A stretch of DNA of 34,208 bases, taken from NCBI GenBank assembly GCA_002435715.1, contig DISD01000018.1:2890-37097 (forward strand), read 5' to 3'. The notes beneath the pieces are model-generated. The model searched no databases. It worked only from the letters and a program-made list of their open reading frames with translations, and was not told the origin of the DNA. Position 1 is the stretch's first letter, and each line of letters opens with the position of its first letter. Below, in pieces: positions 26,040 through 33,980 of the stretch. This stretch comes from Rhodospirillaceae bacterium UBA6219. Its GTDB lineage: Bacteria > Pseudomonadota > Alphaproteobacteria > Rhodospirillales > Magnetospirillaceae. Both the position numbers and the translations under genes were made by a program.

Positions 26040-26095
26040 GGCCGAGTGCGCGGGCAGCGTGACCGCTCCGGCCCATGCTTTGCGTGTGGCGATGT

Positions 26096-27055
26096 TCAGA
26101 TGGTGGAGACGGCCTTTTCCAGGGCCTCTTCCATCATGCTGCGGCTCAGCGGCCCCTCTTGTGCGCTGGTGGGCGAGACGATGATCTTGAAGTTGCCGTC
26201 AACCAGTTGGGCATAGCCGACCGATGTCAGGCCAAGCTCGGCGAGGGCAGAGACCAGCTCTTGGTTCGGTTCGTCCTGAGGGGGGGTGATGATCCAAAGA
26301 TGGCGGAAGAACTGGGCGGAATAGGTTGCGTCTTTCAAGACGTCTTGAACGGCCGTCGGGGGGGGGGTTCCGGTCAGCAAGACCGGCAGAAAGGAATCGA
26401 TATAGCCGATACCCCGTTCTTTCAGGGCGATGGCGATGGCGAAGGGGGTGATGTAGTCATATTCCCTTGTCCCGGCCAGACGGAGGTCAGAGCCGCCGCA
26501 GAGAACGGACATGTTCTCCTCAAGCGCAGTCCAGCAGACCACATAAAATGGATGGCGGTAACGCCGATGCAGGAGTTGTTTCTTTGGTTTCCCAGATATG
26601 CTTGGGAACTGCCTCAGTGTGGATCGGTATTTTTCGGGGTCTGGCGTTGCGCCGATGGAGCTCCGATAGAGGGCGTTCAGCTTGCTGAGGCTGAGTTCCT
26701 TGGTGTTGAGCAGGAGATTGAGGACCTGGGTCTCATCCACCCTCTCGAATCGTTGAATGATCTCGACTTTTTCAACGGCTCCAGTGCGACCACTAATGCC
26801 TGAGCGAAAGTCCTTTCCTGGATATTTCGCTTCCATCTTCTTCAGAAACATCAGCGCCGAGACCATGCGGCGCAGCAAAATCGCTGAGTAGCGCGACTGC
26901 GCCGCGGCTTCGTCCATGAAGTCGCCCAGCAGCTGACCGGATTTGCCGCTGGCGCCGCTGTCCCGGGCGTTGTTCAGGATTTCCGCTATTTCCATCCAGC
27001 TCAGGCCTTTGGAGCGGGCATCCTTCAAGGCCAAAAGAGCCTCTTCTCTGGTCAT
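26096..27055 (-). CDS. Unrecognised 319-residue transposon gene divergent from tnsA
   Basis: I do not recognise this protein. Seen: a short N-terminal helical part (about 1-45) with 'GLSWMEIAEILNNARDSG', which could be a helix-turn-helix, a helical middle (about 50-140), and a mixed C-terminal part with several strand-like stretches ('FYVVCWTALEENMSVLCGG', 'FFRHLWIITPPQ'). There are no signal peptide or membrane segments. It lies between the transposon end (57 bases away) and tnsA, which is unusual because tnsA normally abuts the end. It reads toward the end, from a control region shared with tnsA. Possible roles are a regulator of transposition, an accessory target-selection factor, or cargo. 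It contains a 9-C homopolymer and a 7-C homopolymer on its coding strand (26358-26366 and 26280-26286). Confidence 0.8.
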   Translation of the reverse strand: MTREEALLALKDARSKGLSWMEIAEILNNARDSGASGKSGQLLGDFMDEAAAQSRYSAILLRRMVSALMFLKKMEAKYPGKDFRSGISGRTGAVEKVEIIQRFERVDETQVLNLLLNTKELSLSKLNALYRSSIGATPDPEKYRSTLRQFPSISGKPKKQLLHRRYRHPFYVVCWTALEENMSVLCGGSDLRLAGTREYDYITPFAIAIALKERGIGYIDSFLPVLLTGTPPPTAVQDVLKDATYSAQFFRHLWIITPPQDEPNQELVSALAELGLTSVGYAQLVDGNFKIIVSPTSAQEGPLSRSMMEEALEKAVSTI

Positions 27056-27081
27056 TTTTTCTCTTTCTGGTTTACCGAGGG

Positions 27082-27111
27082 ATCATATCAATCTCCAATT
27101 TAAGTGCGCAA
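27082..27111 (-). promoter_or_regulatory. Predicted promoter of the 319-residue gene
   Basis: On the minus strand, TTGCGC (27111-27106) and TATGAT (27087-27082) are 18 bases apart. The start codon at 27055 follows about 20 bases past the expected transcription start, with a purine-rich AGAAAGAG ribosome site. Confidence 0.5.
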
Positions 27112-27122
27112 GTTGAAGTGGA

Positions 27123-27158
27123 TTGCGTAAATATACGTGTACATGTAAATTTACGTAA
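27123..27158. promoter_or_regulatory. 36 bp double-dyad palindrome, likely operator over the tnsA promoter
   Basis: The 36 bases centred between 27140 and 27141 are palindromic at 15 of 18 pairs. Each half is itself a dyad: GTAAATATAC at 27127-27136 and GTAAATTTAC at 27145-27154, 18 bases apart centre to centre. A possible tnsA promoter (TTGCGT at 27123-27128, 17-base gap, TAAATT at 27146-27151) lies inside it. Inference: two dimers of a regulator bind side by side and control tnsA, and perhaps the divergent gene as well. Confidence 0.65.
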
Positions 27159-27183
27159 TGCCGTTTTCATCGATGGTGCCGCC

Positions 27184-27822
27184 ATGGCCGTTCCTGCTGA
27201 TCAATCCGTTCGTGCCCGCCGGGTCATCACCCGCTCGCCGACGCGCACGGTCGGGCGCTTTCCCAGCCTGAAATGCGGGCGGACCATTCATTGGGAATCG
27301 CAATTGGAACGGGACTTCGTCCTGCGGCTGGAATTCGACGAACACGTTGTTTCCTATAGGGAACAACCAGAAACCATCGAAGTGCCGTGGCAGGGACGCA
27401 CGCGCCGTTACACCCCTGACTTTCTGGCGGTGACCAACGCTTTCCGTATCTTCTACGAGGTGAAGCCCAAGGCGAAGCTGGAGGATGCCGAATTAACCGA
27501 TTTCCTGGCCCAGGTGGAACGGATTTACAACGGGCGAGGCCACCAATTTACCGTGGTCACGGAAACGGACATCCGGCAAGCCCCGGTCCTGGACAATATT
27601 TCCGTGCTGCTGCGCTATCGTCGGCATCCGGTTGACCTGGCGGTCGAAAGGCGTGTCGAGGCCGCCTTGCGCTTCGGGGCGCGGCCGATCAGCGAGCTGA
27701 TGACCGAATTATCCATGGGCGCCGCCGAAATTTACGCCTTGCTGGCCCGGCGGCGATTGACCGCCGATCTCGACCAAAAGCTTGGCCTTCGGGCCTCAGT
27801 GACGTGGTCGGGAGGGCGTTGA
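27184..27822 (+). CDS. tnsA: TnsA-type transposase endonuclease subunit
   Basis: A 212-residue protein with the TnsA endonuclease fold, which cuts the 5' ends of the element so that transposition is cut-and-paste. The candidate catalytic residues are present: Glu in WESQLERD (Glu38/Glu42), Asp79 in YTPDF, and Glu92-x-Lys94 in YEVKPK. The C-terminal ~90 residues look like a winged-helix domain. The frame is open to 27118, but that would place the palindrome inside the gene; the ATG at 27184, with GGTG upstream, is the better start. Its stop overlaps the tnsB start (TGATG). The size is near that of short TnsA proteins (Tn7 TnsA is 273). Confidence 0.88.
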   Translation: MAVPADQSVRARRVITRSPTRTVGRFPSLKCGRTIHWESQLERDFVLRLEFDEHVVSYREQPETIEVPWQGRTRRYTPDFLAVTNAFRIFYEVKPKAKLEDAELTDFLAQVERIYNGRGHQFTVVTETDIRQAPVLDNISVLLRYRRHPVDLAVERRVEAALRFGARPISELMTELSMGAAEIYALLARRRLTADLDQKLGLRASVTWSGGR

Positions 27823-29837
27823 TGCCGGCTTTGACGCTGCTTCGCGATCAGCGGGTCTGGCTGGATGGGGCGATGCACGTCGTCCGTGGCCGGATCCAAG
27901 GGGAAGCCATCCATCTGGAGCGTCTCGACGACGGGAGTATGACGACGCTGTCGCATCCCGACTTGGCCGAGCGGATCGCCCAGGGGCGGGCGCAATTGAT
28001 GCTGAAGGCGGGAACCGGCCGCGAATCCCGGCTGCTGCAGGAGAATGTGGAACGCGACGTCTCGGCCCTGCCCGAACTCCGGCGCAAGGAATTGCAGCGT
28101 CGCCTGGATTATATCAAGGCGGTCGAGGAAGGCGGCATCTCGACCCTGACAGAAAGGTCGTTGGCGGGGACGATCGGGCGGGTGGCGGAAACCATCCGCG
28201 ATCTCCGGCCACCCCATTGGAGCACCCTGTATCGGTGGGTGACCCGCTTGCGCAAGGCCGCCGGCGACGTGCGGGCCTTGATCCCGGCCACCGACCGCCG
28301 GGGCAACCGGACCCGCCGGATGGACGCCGAGGTCATCCGCCTGGTCGAGGAGGGCATTGATCGCCGCTTCCTCAACCGCGAGCGTTCGCCGGCCCGTGCC
28401 GCTCATGACTTCGCCCTTTGCCGCATCGATGAATTGAACCGGGTCGCCCCGTCCGAGCATCGTTTGCGATTGCCGTCCTTGCGGTCGGTTTACCGCGCCA
28501 TCCGTCGCCGGGACGACTATCAGGTGACCGCCGCCCGTTTCGGCAAGCGTACGGCCGATTTGAAATACCGGGTCACGGCTCAGGCCCCGAAGCCGACCCG
28601 CCCGTTGCAACGGGTCGAGATCGACCACACCAAGCTCGACATGATCGTGGTCGACGACGTGCTGGGCGAGGCCATTGGCCGTCCCTGGCTGACCTTGGCG
28701 GTGGACGTCCACACCCGTATGCCGGTGGGATTCCACATGGGCTTCGACCAACCTGGATTCGACACGGTCATGCGCTGCCTGCGGCATGCCATCCTGCCGA
28801 AAACCTATGTCGCCGAGCGTTACCCGGATATCCACCACACATGGGAATGCTATGGCGTCCCCGAGGTGGTGGTGGTCGACAACGGCCGGGAATTCCATTC
28901 CGCCGATTTCGAGTTGGCCTGCCGTCAGCTGGACATCCTGATCGAGCACACGCCGCGCAAGTCGCCCTGGATGAAGGGGACGGTCGAGCGTTTCTTCGGC
29001 CAATTGAACCAGGGACTGATCCATTCCCAACCGGGCACCACCTTCTCGAACATCCTTGAGCGGGGCGATTACGATTCCCGCCGCAACGGGGTGATCTCAT
29101 TCTCGCTGCTGGTGGAACTGTTCCACCACTGGGTCATCGACATCTATGCCCGCAGCCTGCATCGCGGCCTGCAGGACCTGCCCGGTGATCGCTGGCGGGC
29201 GGCGGCGGCCGAATATCCGCCACCTCTGCCGGCCAAGGTGTCGGACGTGGACATCGTGTTGGCGCGGACGCATCAATGCACGCTTCACCATTACGGTGTC
29301 GAGGTGTCGTCGCTGATTTACAACAGCGACGAGCTTGGCGTGTTGCGGCGCCGGCACCAGGGGCGTCTGCGCACCCTGGTCAAGCAGGACGTGGACGATT
29401 TGTCCCATGTGCTGGTGCTTGATCCTGACCGTGAGGTTTTCCTGAAGGTGCCGGCGGTCAGCCAGGACTACACCCGGGGACTGACCTTGTGGCAGCACCG
29501 GGTCATCCGTGCCGAGGCCAAACGCAGCCGTGCGGGGCGTCTGGACATCATCGACTTGGCCCGAGCCCGTGAGCGTCTGGTGGAAAAAGCCTCCCAGGCC
29601 TGGGCCGGGCTGCGCCGGATCGGGACCCGCCAGAAGGTGGCCCGGTTCTTGGGGATCGACAGCCGCTTGGTCACCGATCCGGCCGCGGCGGAGCCGCTGA
29701 ATGTTCCCGTGGCAGCGGAGCCGCTGAATGTTCCCATGGCGGCGGAAGCCGAAGCCGCGCCGCCCCCGTCCCCCACCAAAGCGACCAGTGATGACGATTT
29801 GTGGGGCGCCGATTACCAGATGCCGCCACGGAGATAA
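27822..29837 (+). CDS. tnsB: TnsB-type DDE transposase
   Basis: A 671-residue RNaseH-fold transposase that binds the end repeats and joins the 3' ends to target DNA. The DDE residues are Asp268 (VEIDHTKLD), Asp353 (VVVDNGREF) and Glu389 (KGTVERFF). N-terminal helical DNA-binding domains (about 1-250) precede the catalytic core, and a beta-barrel follows (about 480-560). The C-terminal tail (about 615-671) is low complexity, with a duplicated AAEPLNVP unit; in Tn7 the TnsB tail contacts TnsC. The ATG at 27822 is chosen for the GGAGGG ribosome site at 27811-27816 and the TGATG overlap with tnsA. It is followed after 2 bases by tnsC. Confidence 0.93.
   Translation: MPALTLLRDQRVWLDGAMHVVRGRIQGEAIHLERLDDGSMTTLSHPDLAERIAQGRAQLMLKAGTGRESRLLQENVERDVSALPELRRKELQRRLDYIKAVEEGGISTLTERSLAGTIGRVAETIRDLRPPHWSTLYRWVTRLRKAAGDVRALIPATDRRGNRTRRMDAEVIRLVEEGIDRRFLNRERSPARAAHDFALCRIDELNRVAPSEHRLRLPSLRSVYRAIRRRDDYQVTAARFGKRTADLKYRVTAQAPKPTRPLQRVEIDHTKLDMIVVDDVLGEAIGRPWLTLAVDVHTRMPVGFHMGFDQPGFDTVMRCLRHAILPKTYVAERYPDIHHTWECYGVPEVVVVDNGREFHSADFELACRQLDILIEHTPRKSPWMKGTVERFFGQLNQGLIHSQPGTTFSNILERGDYDSRRNGVISFSLLVELFHHWVIDIYARSLHRGLQDLPGDRWRAAAAEYPPPLPAKVSDVDIVLARTHQCTLHHYGVEVSSLIYNSDELGVLRRRHQGRLRTLVKQDVDDLSHVLVLDPDREVFLKVPAVSQDYTRGLTLWQHRVIRAEAKRSRAGRLDIIDLARARERLVEKASQAWAGLRRIGTRQKVARFLGIDSRLVTDPAAAEPLNVPVAAEPLNVPMAAEAEAAPPPSPTKATSDDDLWGADYQMPPRR
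29688..29741 (+). repeat. 27 bp tandem duplication in the tnsB tail
   Basis: The 21-base string starting GCGGAGCCGCTGAATG occurs at 29688 and again at 29715, giving a 27-base period. It encodes two AAEPLNVP units in frame, so it is a coding repeat that can gain or lose units without breaking the gene. Confidence 0.85.
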
Positions 29838-29839
29838 GC

Positions 29840-30799
29840 ATGAACGACGACCGACACCGCCGTGCCGAACAGATTTTCGTCCATCACCCACGCATGCGAC
29901 AGGTCCAGCAGATGATGGAACGCTGCCGGCTGTGGTCGAAGCAGGCGCCGGAACCTTATTGTCTGCTGGTGGTCGGTCCGTCGGGGGTGGGAAAGACCAC
30001 CCTGATCAGCGACTATCTTGCCGGCCATCCGCGAACCGTGGTTCCCGATGGCGCCCGGGTGCCGGTGCTGACGGCCACCATTCCGGTTCCGGCCACCATG
30101 AAGACCATGGCCACCGAATTGCTGGAACGCCTGGGCGATCCCTTAGCCCAGCGTGGCACCTTGCATCAGAAGACTTGGCGGTTGCAGCGCCTGCTGGCCA
30201 TCTGCGAGGTGGAGCTGATCGTTCTGGACGAGTTCCAGCATTTCATCGACCGGGACAGCGACAAGGTTCTGCGTTCGGTGGCCGATTGGCTGAAAGTGCT
30301 GATCGACGCCACCGGCATTCCGGTGGTCCTGGTCGGCTTGCCGTCGTCACGGGTGGTGCTGGATGCCAACGAGCAGTTGGGACGCCGCTTCAGCACCCAC
30401 GAGCGCCTGGAGCCGTTTCGTTGGGAGGGCGAGGGCAAGGACGATTTCCGCCGCTTTCTGGCCCTGTTGGACGAAAAGCTGCCGCTGGATCGCCCTTCCG
30501 GCCTGGACGAGGCCGACACGGCCTTTCGTCTGTTCAGCGCTTCGTCCGGCCTGATCGCCCCGGTGATGCGTCTGGTCCGCAAAGCCGCCCACCTGGCCAT
30601 CGATGAAGGGCGGCCGCAAGTGGATCGCGATCTGCTGCTGCGGGTCTATGCCGAGGAACTGCAGGTGGCCGGTGGACCCAACCCGTTCGCCGAGACGCCG
30701 GCAATCAAACCGGCCACCGGCAAGGCATCGGCCAAAGCGGTCGGATCCCGCTTGCGCGGCAACGCCGCAGACCCGTTTCCCAGCATGAATGGATCCTGA
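29840..30799 (+). CDS. tnsC: TnsC/TniB-type AAA+ regulator of transposition
   Basis: A 319-residue AAA+ ATPase that links target selection (TniQ) to the transposase. Walker A is GPSGVGKTT (46-54), Walker B is LIVLDEFQHF (Asp130, Glu131), and a likely arginine finger lies in LGRRFSTHERL. It is short, like TniB and the TnsC of CRISPR-associated elements (~330), and much shorter than Tn7 TnsC (555). The ATG at 29840 has GGAGA 6 bases upstream and starts 2 bases after the tnsB stop. The C-terminal ~40 residues are disordered-looking. Confidence 0.93.
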   Translation: MNDDRHRRAEQIFVHHPRMRQVQQMMERCRLWSKQAPEPYCLLVVGPSGVGKTTLISDYLAGHPRTVVPDGARVPVLTATIPVPATMKTMATELLERLGDPLAQRGTLHQKTWRLQRLLAICEVELIVLDEFQHFIDRDSDKVLRSVADWLKVLIDATGIPVVLVGLPSSRVVLDANEQLGRRFSTHERLEPFRWEGEGKDDFRRFLALLDEKLPLDRPSGLDEADTAFRLFSASSGLIAPVMRLVRKAAHLAIDEGRPQVDRDLLLRVYAEELQVAGGPNPFAETPAIKPATGKASAKAVGSRLRGNAADPFPSMNGS

Positions 30800-30803
30800 T
30801 CCC

Positions 30804-32252
30804 ATGACGCCTGTCCTTCTGCATCGTCCCGCCCCCATCCCCGGCGAGAGTTTCGAGGGGTACCTGCTGCGCGTCAGCGACGCCAACGGCTATGGCAGCC
30901 GCCAATGGGTGACCGAATTGGCGCAGTTGACCGGGCGGTCGTCGATCGGTTTCGGCGACACCAAGCTGTTGGCCGGGTTGTTGGAGGTGCCGCAGGAGCG
31001 TCTGGACGCCTTGCGTTATGTCGCTGGCCCTTGGTCGGGGACCCAGCGCATTTTACGTTTCAATGGCCGGCCGGTGCCCCGCATGGCCATCAATCTGGAC
31101 AAGCCCCGCTTTTGCCCGGTCTGCCTGTCGCAATCCCCGCATATGCGCATGGCTTGGGATCTGGCACCCGTCACCCTGTGTCCCGAGCACGATACCTTGC
31201 TGCGCGATAGCTGTGACGAATGCGGCGCGGCGCTGTCGTGGAACCGCGGCAAGCTGTGCCAGTGCCATCATTGCGGGGCCGATTTGCGCCAGGCCAAGAG
31301 CCTGACTTTTCCCGCTGAAGCCCGGATGGTAACGCTTTTCCTGCTGCATCGTGCCGGTTTGGCGGCCAAGCCGCAGGACTTGGCGGTCCCGGCGGATTTC
31401 GCCCGGCTGGGTCTGCGTGATGCCATCCGGGTGCTGATGCTGTTGGGATCGGCGGTGCAGGGCTTGCCCAGCTATGTGGGGATGCGTCCTTGCACCTGGT
31501 TGAATGCCTCGGCCATGGCCGAGTTGATTGCTGGGGTGGCACGCATGTTGGCCGACTGGCCAGGCTCCTTGAAATCCTTGTTCGAACGTCCCGTCCCCCA
31601 ATCCCGTCATGACCTGGGGGTCTTCGCCCGCAGCGCCACAACTGGTTTTCTGGGACCCCAGTTCCGCTTCTTGCGTGAAGCCGTGGGCTCGGCAGCTGTC
31701 GAGTGTGGATTTCTGGAAGATTTCGGGATGGGGCTTTATTCCCGTCGGCGACGGAACAAGGCGGCGGTTTTGGCGCCTGACGACGAACTGACGGTGATGG
31801 AGGCCTGCGCCCGCCTGAACCTGTCGCCTCCTGCCCTGGACAGTCTGGTCCGCTGGGGATTGCTGGAGCCCCGGCTGTCCCGCAATGCCGGTCAGCGGTT
31901 TGGCTTTTCCGCCAAGGAGGTGGCCAATCTGTTGGCGAGATTGGGCGCCAACATGGCCCCCGTGCCCCAGACCAAGGGCATGATCACCTTGTCCAAGGCG
32001 CTGTCCCTCTGTGACGACCGGGGAATCGACCGGGGGCGGCTGTTCCTGGCGCTGATCGGTGGCCGTCTTGCCGTTTGTGGGCGGTTGGCCGGGGAAAAAG
32101 GCCTGTCCGCCTGTTTGCTCGAACGAAGCGAGGTGTTGCAGTGGTGCCGTCGGCAGCGGCCGGTTCCCTTCATGGCGGCGAGCCCGTGGGGACTGGCCGA
32201 GCCGATATCAACATCCATGGCGTCGCCGTTGCAGTACAGCGCTTGCCGTTAA
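30804..32252 (+). CDS. tniQ: TniQ/TnsD-family target-site selector
   Basis: A 482-residue TniQ protein. The N-terminal signature PIPGESFEGYLLRVS is followed by two zinc-binding groups: Cys104-Cys107 with Cys126/His129, and Cys137-Cys140 with Cys154-Cys157. The C-terminal half ends with a MerR/excisionase-like helix-turn-helix (about 330-385, 'LTVMEACARLNLSPPALDSLVRWGLLEP' region). The length and extra DNA-binding part fit a TnsD-like homing protein rather than the ~390-residue TniQ of Cascade-guided elements. The ATG at 30804 begins at the family start; an ATG at 30789, overlapping tnsC, is also in frame. Its stop overlaps the convergent phosphoesterase stop in TTAA. Confidence 0.9.
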   Translation: MTPVLLHRPAPIPGESFEGYLLRVSDANGYGSRQWVTELAQLTGRSSIGFGDTKLLAGLLEVPQERLDALRYVAGPWSGTQRILRFNGRPVPRMAINLDKPRFCPVCLSQSPHMRMAWDLAPVTLCPEHDTLLRDSCDECGAALSWNRGKLCQCHHCGADLRQAKSLTFPAEARMVTLFLLHRAGLAAKPQDLAVPADFARLGLRDAIRVLMLLGSAVQGLPSYVGMRPCTWLNASAMAELIAGVARMLADWPGSLKSLFERPVPQSRHDLGVFARSATTGFLGPQFRFLREAVGSAAVECGFLEDFGMGLYSRRRRNKAAVLAPDDELTVMEACARLNLSPPALDSLVRWGLLEPRLSRNAGQRFGFSAKEVANLLARLGANMAPVPQTKGMITLSKALSLCDDRGIDRGRLFLALIGGRLAVCGRLAGEKGLSACLLERSEVLQWCRRQRPVPFMAASPWGLAEPISTSMASPLQYSACR

Positions 32253-33133
32253 ATCTCGATGAGCCCTGGGACGAATGTTGCCGATCCGGCTTCGGCGCCC
32301 AGATAGCCGCGCTGCGCCGACACGATGGGAATACCCTCAACATCGATCCGACAGGAATGATGGGTGTGTCCGAATATCCACGCGGTCGGGCGCCAATCCC
32401 CGATCGCGGTACTCAGGTCCGAGGCGAAGGCCGGTGCCAACTCGCCGGTTCGGTATTGCGGGGCGTTGCCGTCCCCATGGGGGGCGTGGTGGGTAACGAT
32501 CAGGATTTTTGCCTGCAGCCCCTCAGTCGCGCGGAGATGGGCGACGCTGCGGTGCAGCCAGTCCAGGCTGTCCTGATGCAGCTCTCTTGCTTTCGCCGGG
32601 CTCAGAAGGCGCCCCTTGAGAAATATCCAGCGATGGTCGTTCAAACTGGCTGCGGCCTTGGCCATCGCCGTTTCCATCGACCCAAGTAGGTCGTAATCCG
32701 TCCATAACGTGCAACCAAGCACGTGGAGACGACCATCGGGCAGATCGAAACAGGCCGCCTCATTCTCGAGAAAGACGACCCTTCCGTTGGTCGCCCGCGC
32801 CGCCGAGCGGAATTCCGGAATCAAGAGGCCAAGATCCCGCCCGCCATAACCTTCGTGATTGCCCATGACGAGAACGACGGGAACACCGAGAAACAGTGCC
32901 ACCTGATCAGCATAGGCGACGGCGTCCTCACCGATGTCAATGTCGCCGGCCAGTACCATGAGGTCCAGCTTGGTCCCGCGCAATCCGTCAAGAACCGGCC
33001 CGATCCCCGGATGCCCTTGGATCGCGTCCCGATCTTGCTTCAGGCAGAGCCATTGGTGATCCGGTCGAGCTGGTCCGCCGCCACGTTCGAATTCGTTATG
33101 AAGGTCGCTCATGAAGCCGATGGTGATGGGCAT
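32249..33133 (-). CDS. Calcineurin-like metallophosphoesterase
   Basis: A 294-residue phosphoesterase with all the metal-binding blocks: SDLHNE (Asp10, His12), LAGDIDIGED, VMGNHEGYG, VTHHAPHG and FGHTHHS. It would hydrolyse a phosphomonoester or diester; the substrate is unknown. The frame is open upstream to 33244, but the ATG at 33133 gives the usual start MPITIGFMSDLHNE. It probably forms an operon with the membrane-protein gene upstream (40-base gap). It is convergent with tniQ, with stops overlapping by four bases, which marks the boundary between transposition genes and cargo. Confidence 0.9.
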   Translation of the reverse strand: MPITIGFMSDLHNEFERGGGPARPDHQWLCLKQDRDAIQGHPGIGPVLDGLRGTKLDLMVLAGDIDIGEDAVAYADQVALFLGVPVVLVMGNHEGYGGRDLGLLIPEFRSAARATNGRVVFLENEAACFDLPDGRLHVLGCTLWTDYDLLGSMETAMAKAAASLNDHRWIFLKGRLLSPAKARELHQDSLDWLHRSVAHLRATEGLQAKILIVTHHAPHGDGNAPQYRTGELAPAFASDLSTAIGDWRPTAWIFGHTHHSCRIDVEGIPIVSAQRGYLGAEAGSATFVPGLIEI

Positions 33134-33173
33134 GGGCGGCTGTCTTTCGAGCCGATTGTCTGTTATCGGGGCA

Positions 33174-33869
33174 TCATATCCGATCCGGCGTTGCCGGTGC
33201 CGGATTCTGCGGGGCGTCGACGATGACCGCATGGGCGGCGGCATGGCGGTCGCGCAACTCGCCGACGACCCAATCGTCCACCTTGCTCAGGTGACGACGC
33301 AAGGCGGTGATGGCGTCGTCTTTCTCGTTCTTGGCCATCCAGTTGGCGGCGGCCAGGGCGGGAAACAGGATGACCAGCCCTAAGAGCCACTTGCCGGCCC
33401 ACATGGTGCCACCGGCCAAGGCGAAGGCCAGCAGGCGGTACGCCAGGCCGCTGAACGATGACGTATGGGCGTGGATGAGGCCCGCGCACAGCGCTGGGTC
33501 ATCGACACGAATCCCGGTGGCCAGATTGCCGACCAGCCCGACCTGATCACTACTGCCACCGGCATGGCGAACCAGGACCGCCGTCAGCGGGTGGCCTTCC
33601 AGGGCTTGGATGTTCATGTTGCGGGTCTGAAGACAATAAGGCGTCCCATCCTCGCGTTCGATCCAAACGTTTTGAAACGTGTCCACCGAGGATTGGATGT
33701 TCACCGGCGGAACATAGCCGCCATTGCGTCCCACATGGCCGCCGCCACCCTGGCCCCACACCTGGGTTTCCGACCACTTCTCGGCCGCCATGACCCGCCC
33801 CAGCACGACGTCGAACAGGAAGGCGGCGTTGTCGATGGAACGGCTTTTCAACTCGCTGGGCAAATTCAT
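33174..33869 (-). CDS. Uncharacterised protein with Gly-rich segment and C-terminal membrane hairpin
   Basis: A 231-residue protein I cannot name. Seen: a soluble N-terminal domain with 'WGQGGGGHVGRNGGYVPP' and a beta-rich part ending 'LQTRNMNIQALEGHPLTAVLV', one or two hydrophobic segments (about 152-190, 'LLAFALAGGTMWAGKWLLGLVILFPALAAANWM'), and a charged C-terminus. I recall similar Gly-rich/beta/TM layouts in widespread bacterial proteins of unknown role. A strong ribosome site (AGGGGG) precedes the ATG at 33869. It is divergent from the XRE gene and upstream of the phosphoesterase. Confidence 0.75.
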   Translation of the reverse strand: MNLPSELKSRSIDNAAFLFDVVLGRVMAAEKWSETQVWGQGGGGHVGRNGGYVPPVNIQSSVDTFQNVWIEREDGTPYCLQTRNMNIQALEGHPLTAVLVRHAGGSSDQVGLVGNLATGIRVDDPALCAGLIHAHTSSFSGLAYRLLAFALAGGTMWAGKWLLGLVILFPALAAANWMAKNEKDDAITALRRHLSKVDDWVVGELRDRHAAAHAVIVDAPQNPAPATPDRI

Positions 33870-33929
33870 GTCGTTTTCCCCCTGAAAAGCCGGCCATTTT
33901 GCGGCCCGTGACGGTTGCAATTGCTGAAT

Positions 33930-33945
33930 ATCGGATATATCCGAT
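33930..33945. promoter_or_regulatory. Perfect 16 bp palindrome between divergent cargo genes
   Basis: ATCGGATATATCCGAT is a perfect inverted repeat, 36 bases before the XRE start and 60 bases before the membrane-protein start. It is the likely binding site of the adjacent XRE protein, which would control both its own gene and the phosphoesterase operon. Confidence 0.7.
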
Positions 33946-33980
33946 GGTGAAGGGCATGGCAACCGATGCGTCCTGCTTCC

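Noticed and set aside
26040..26095. A fourth end repeat (CCATGCTTTGC region)
   Set aside because: Only a few bases match the other repeats and the spacing does not fit.
33176..33184. A second copy of the XRE half-site (ATATCCGAT)
   Set aside because: It is a 9-base match that falls on the last codons of the membrane-protein gene, so it may be chance.
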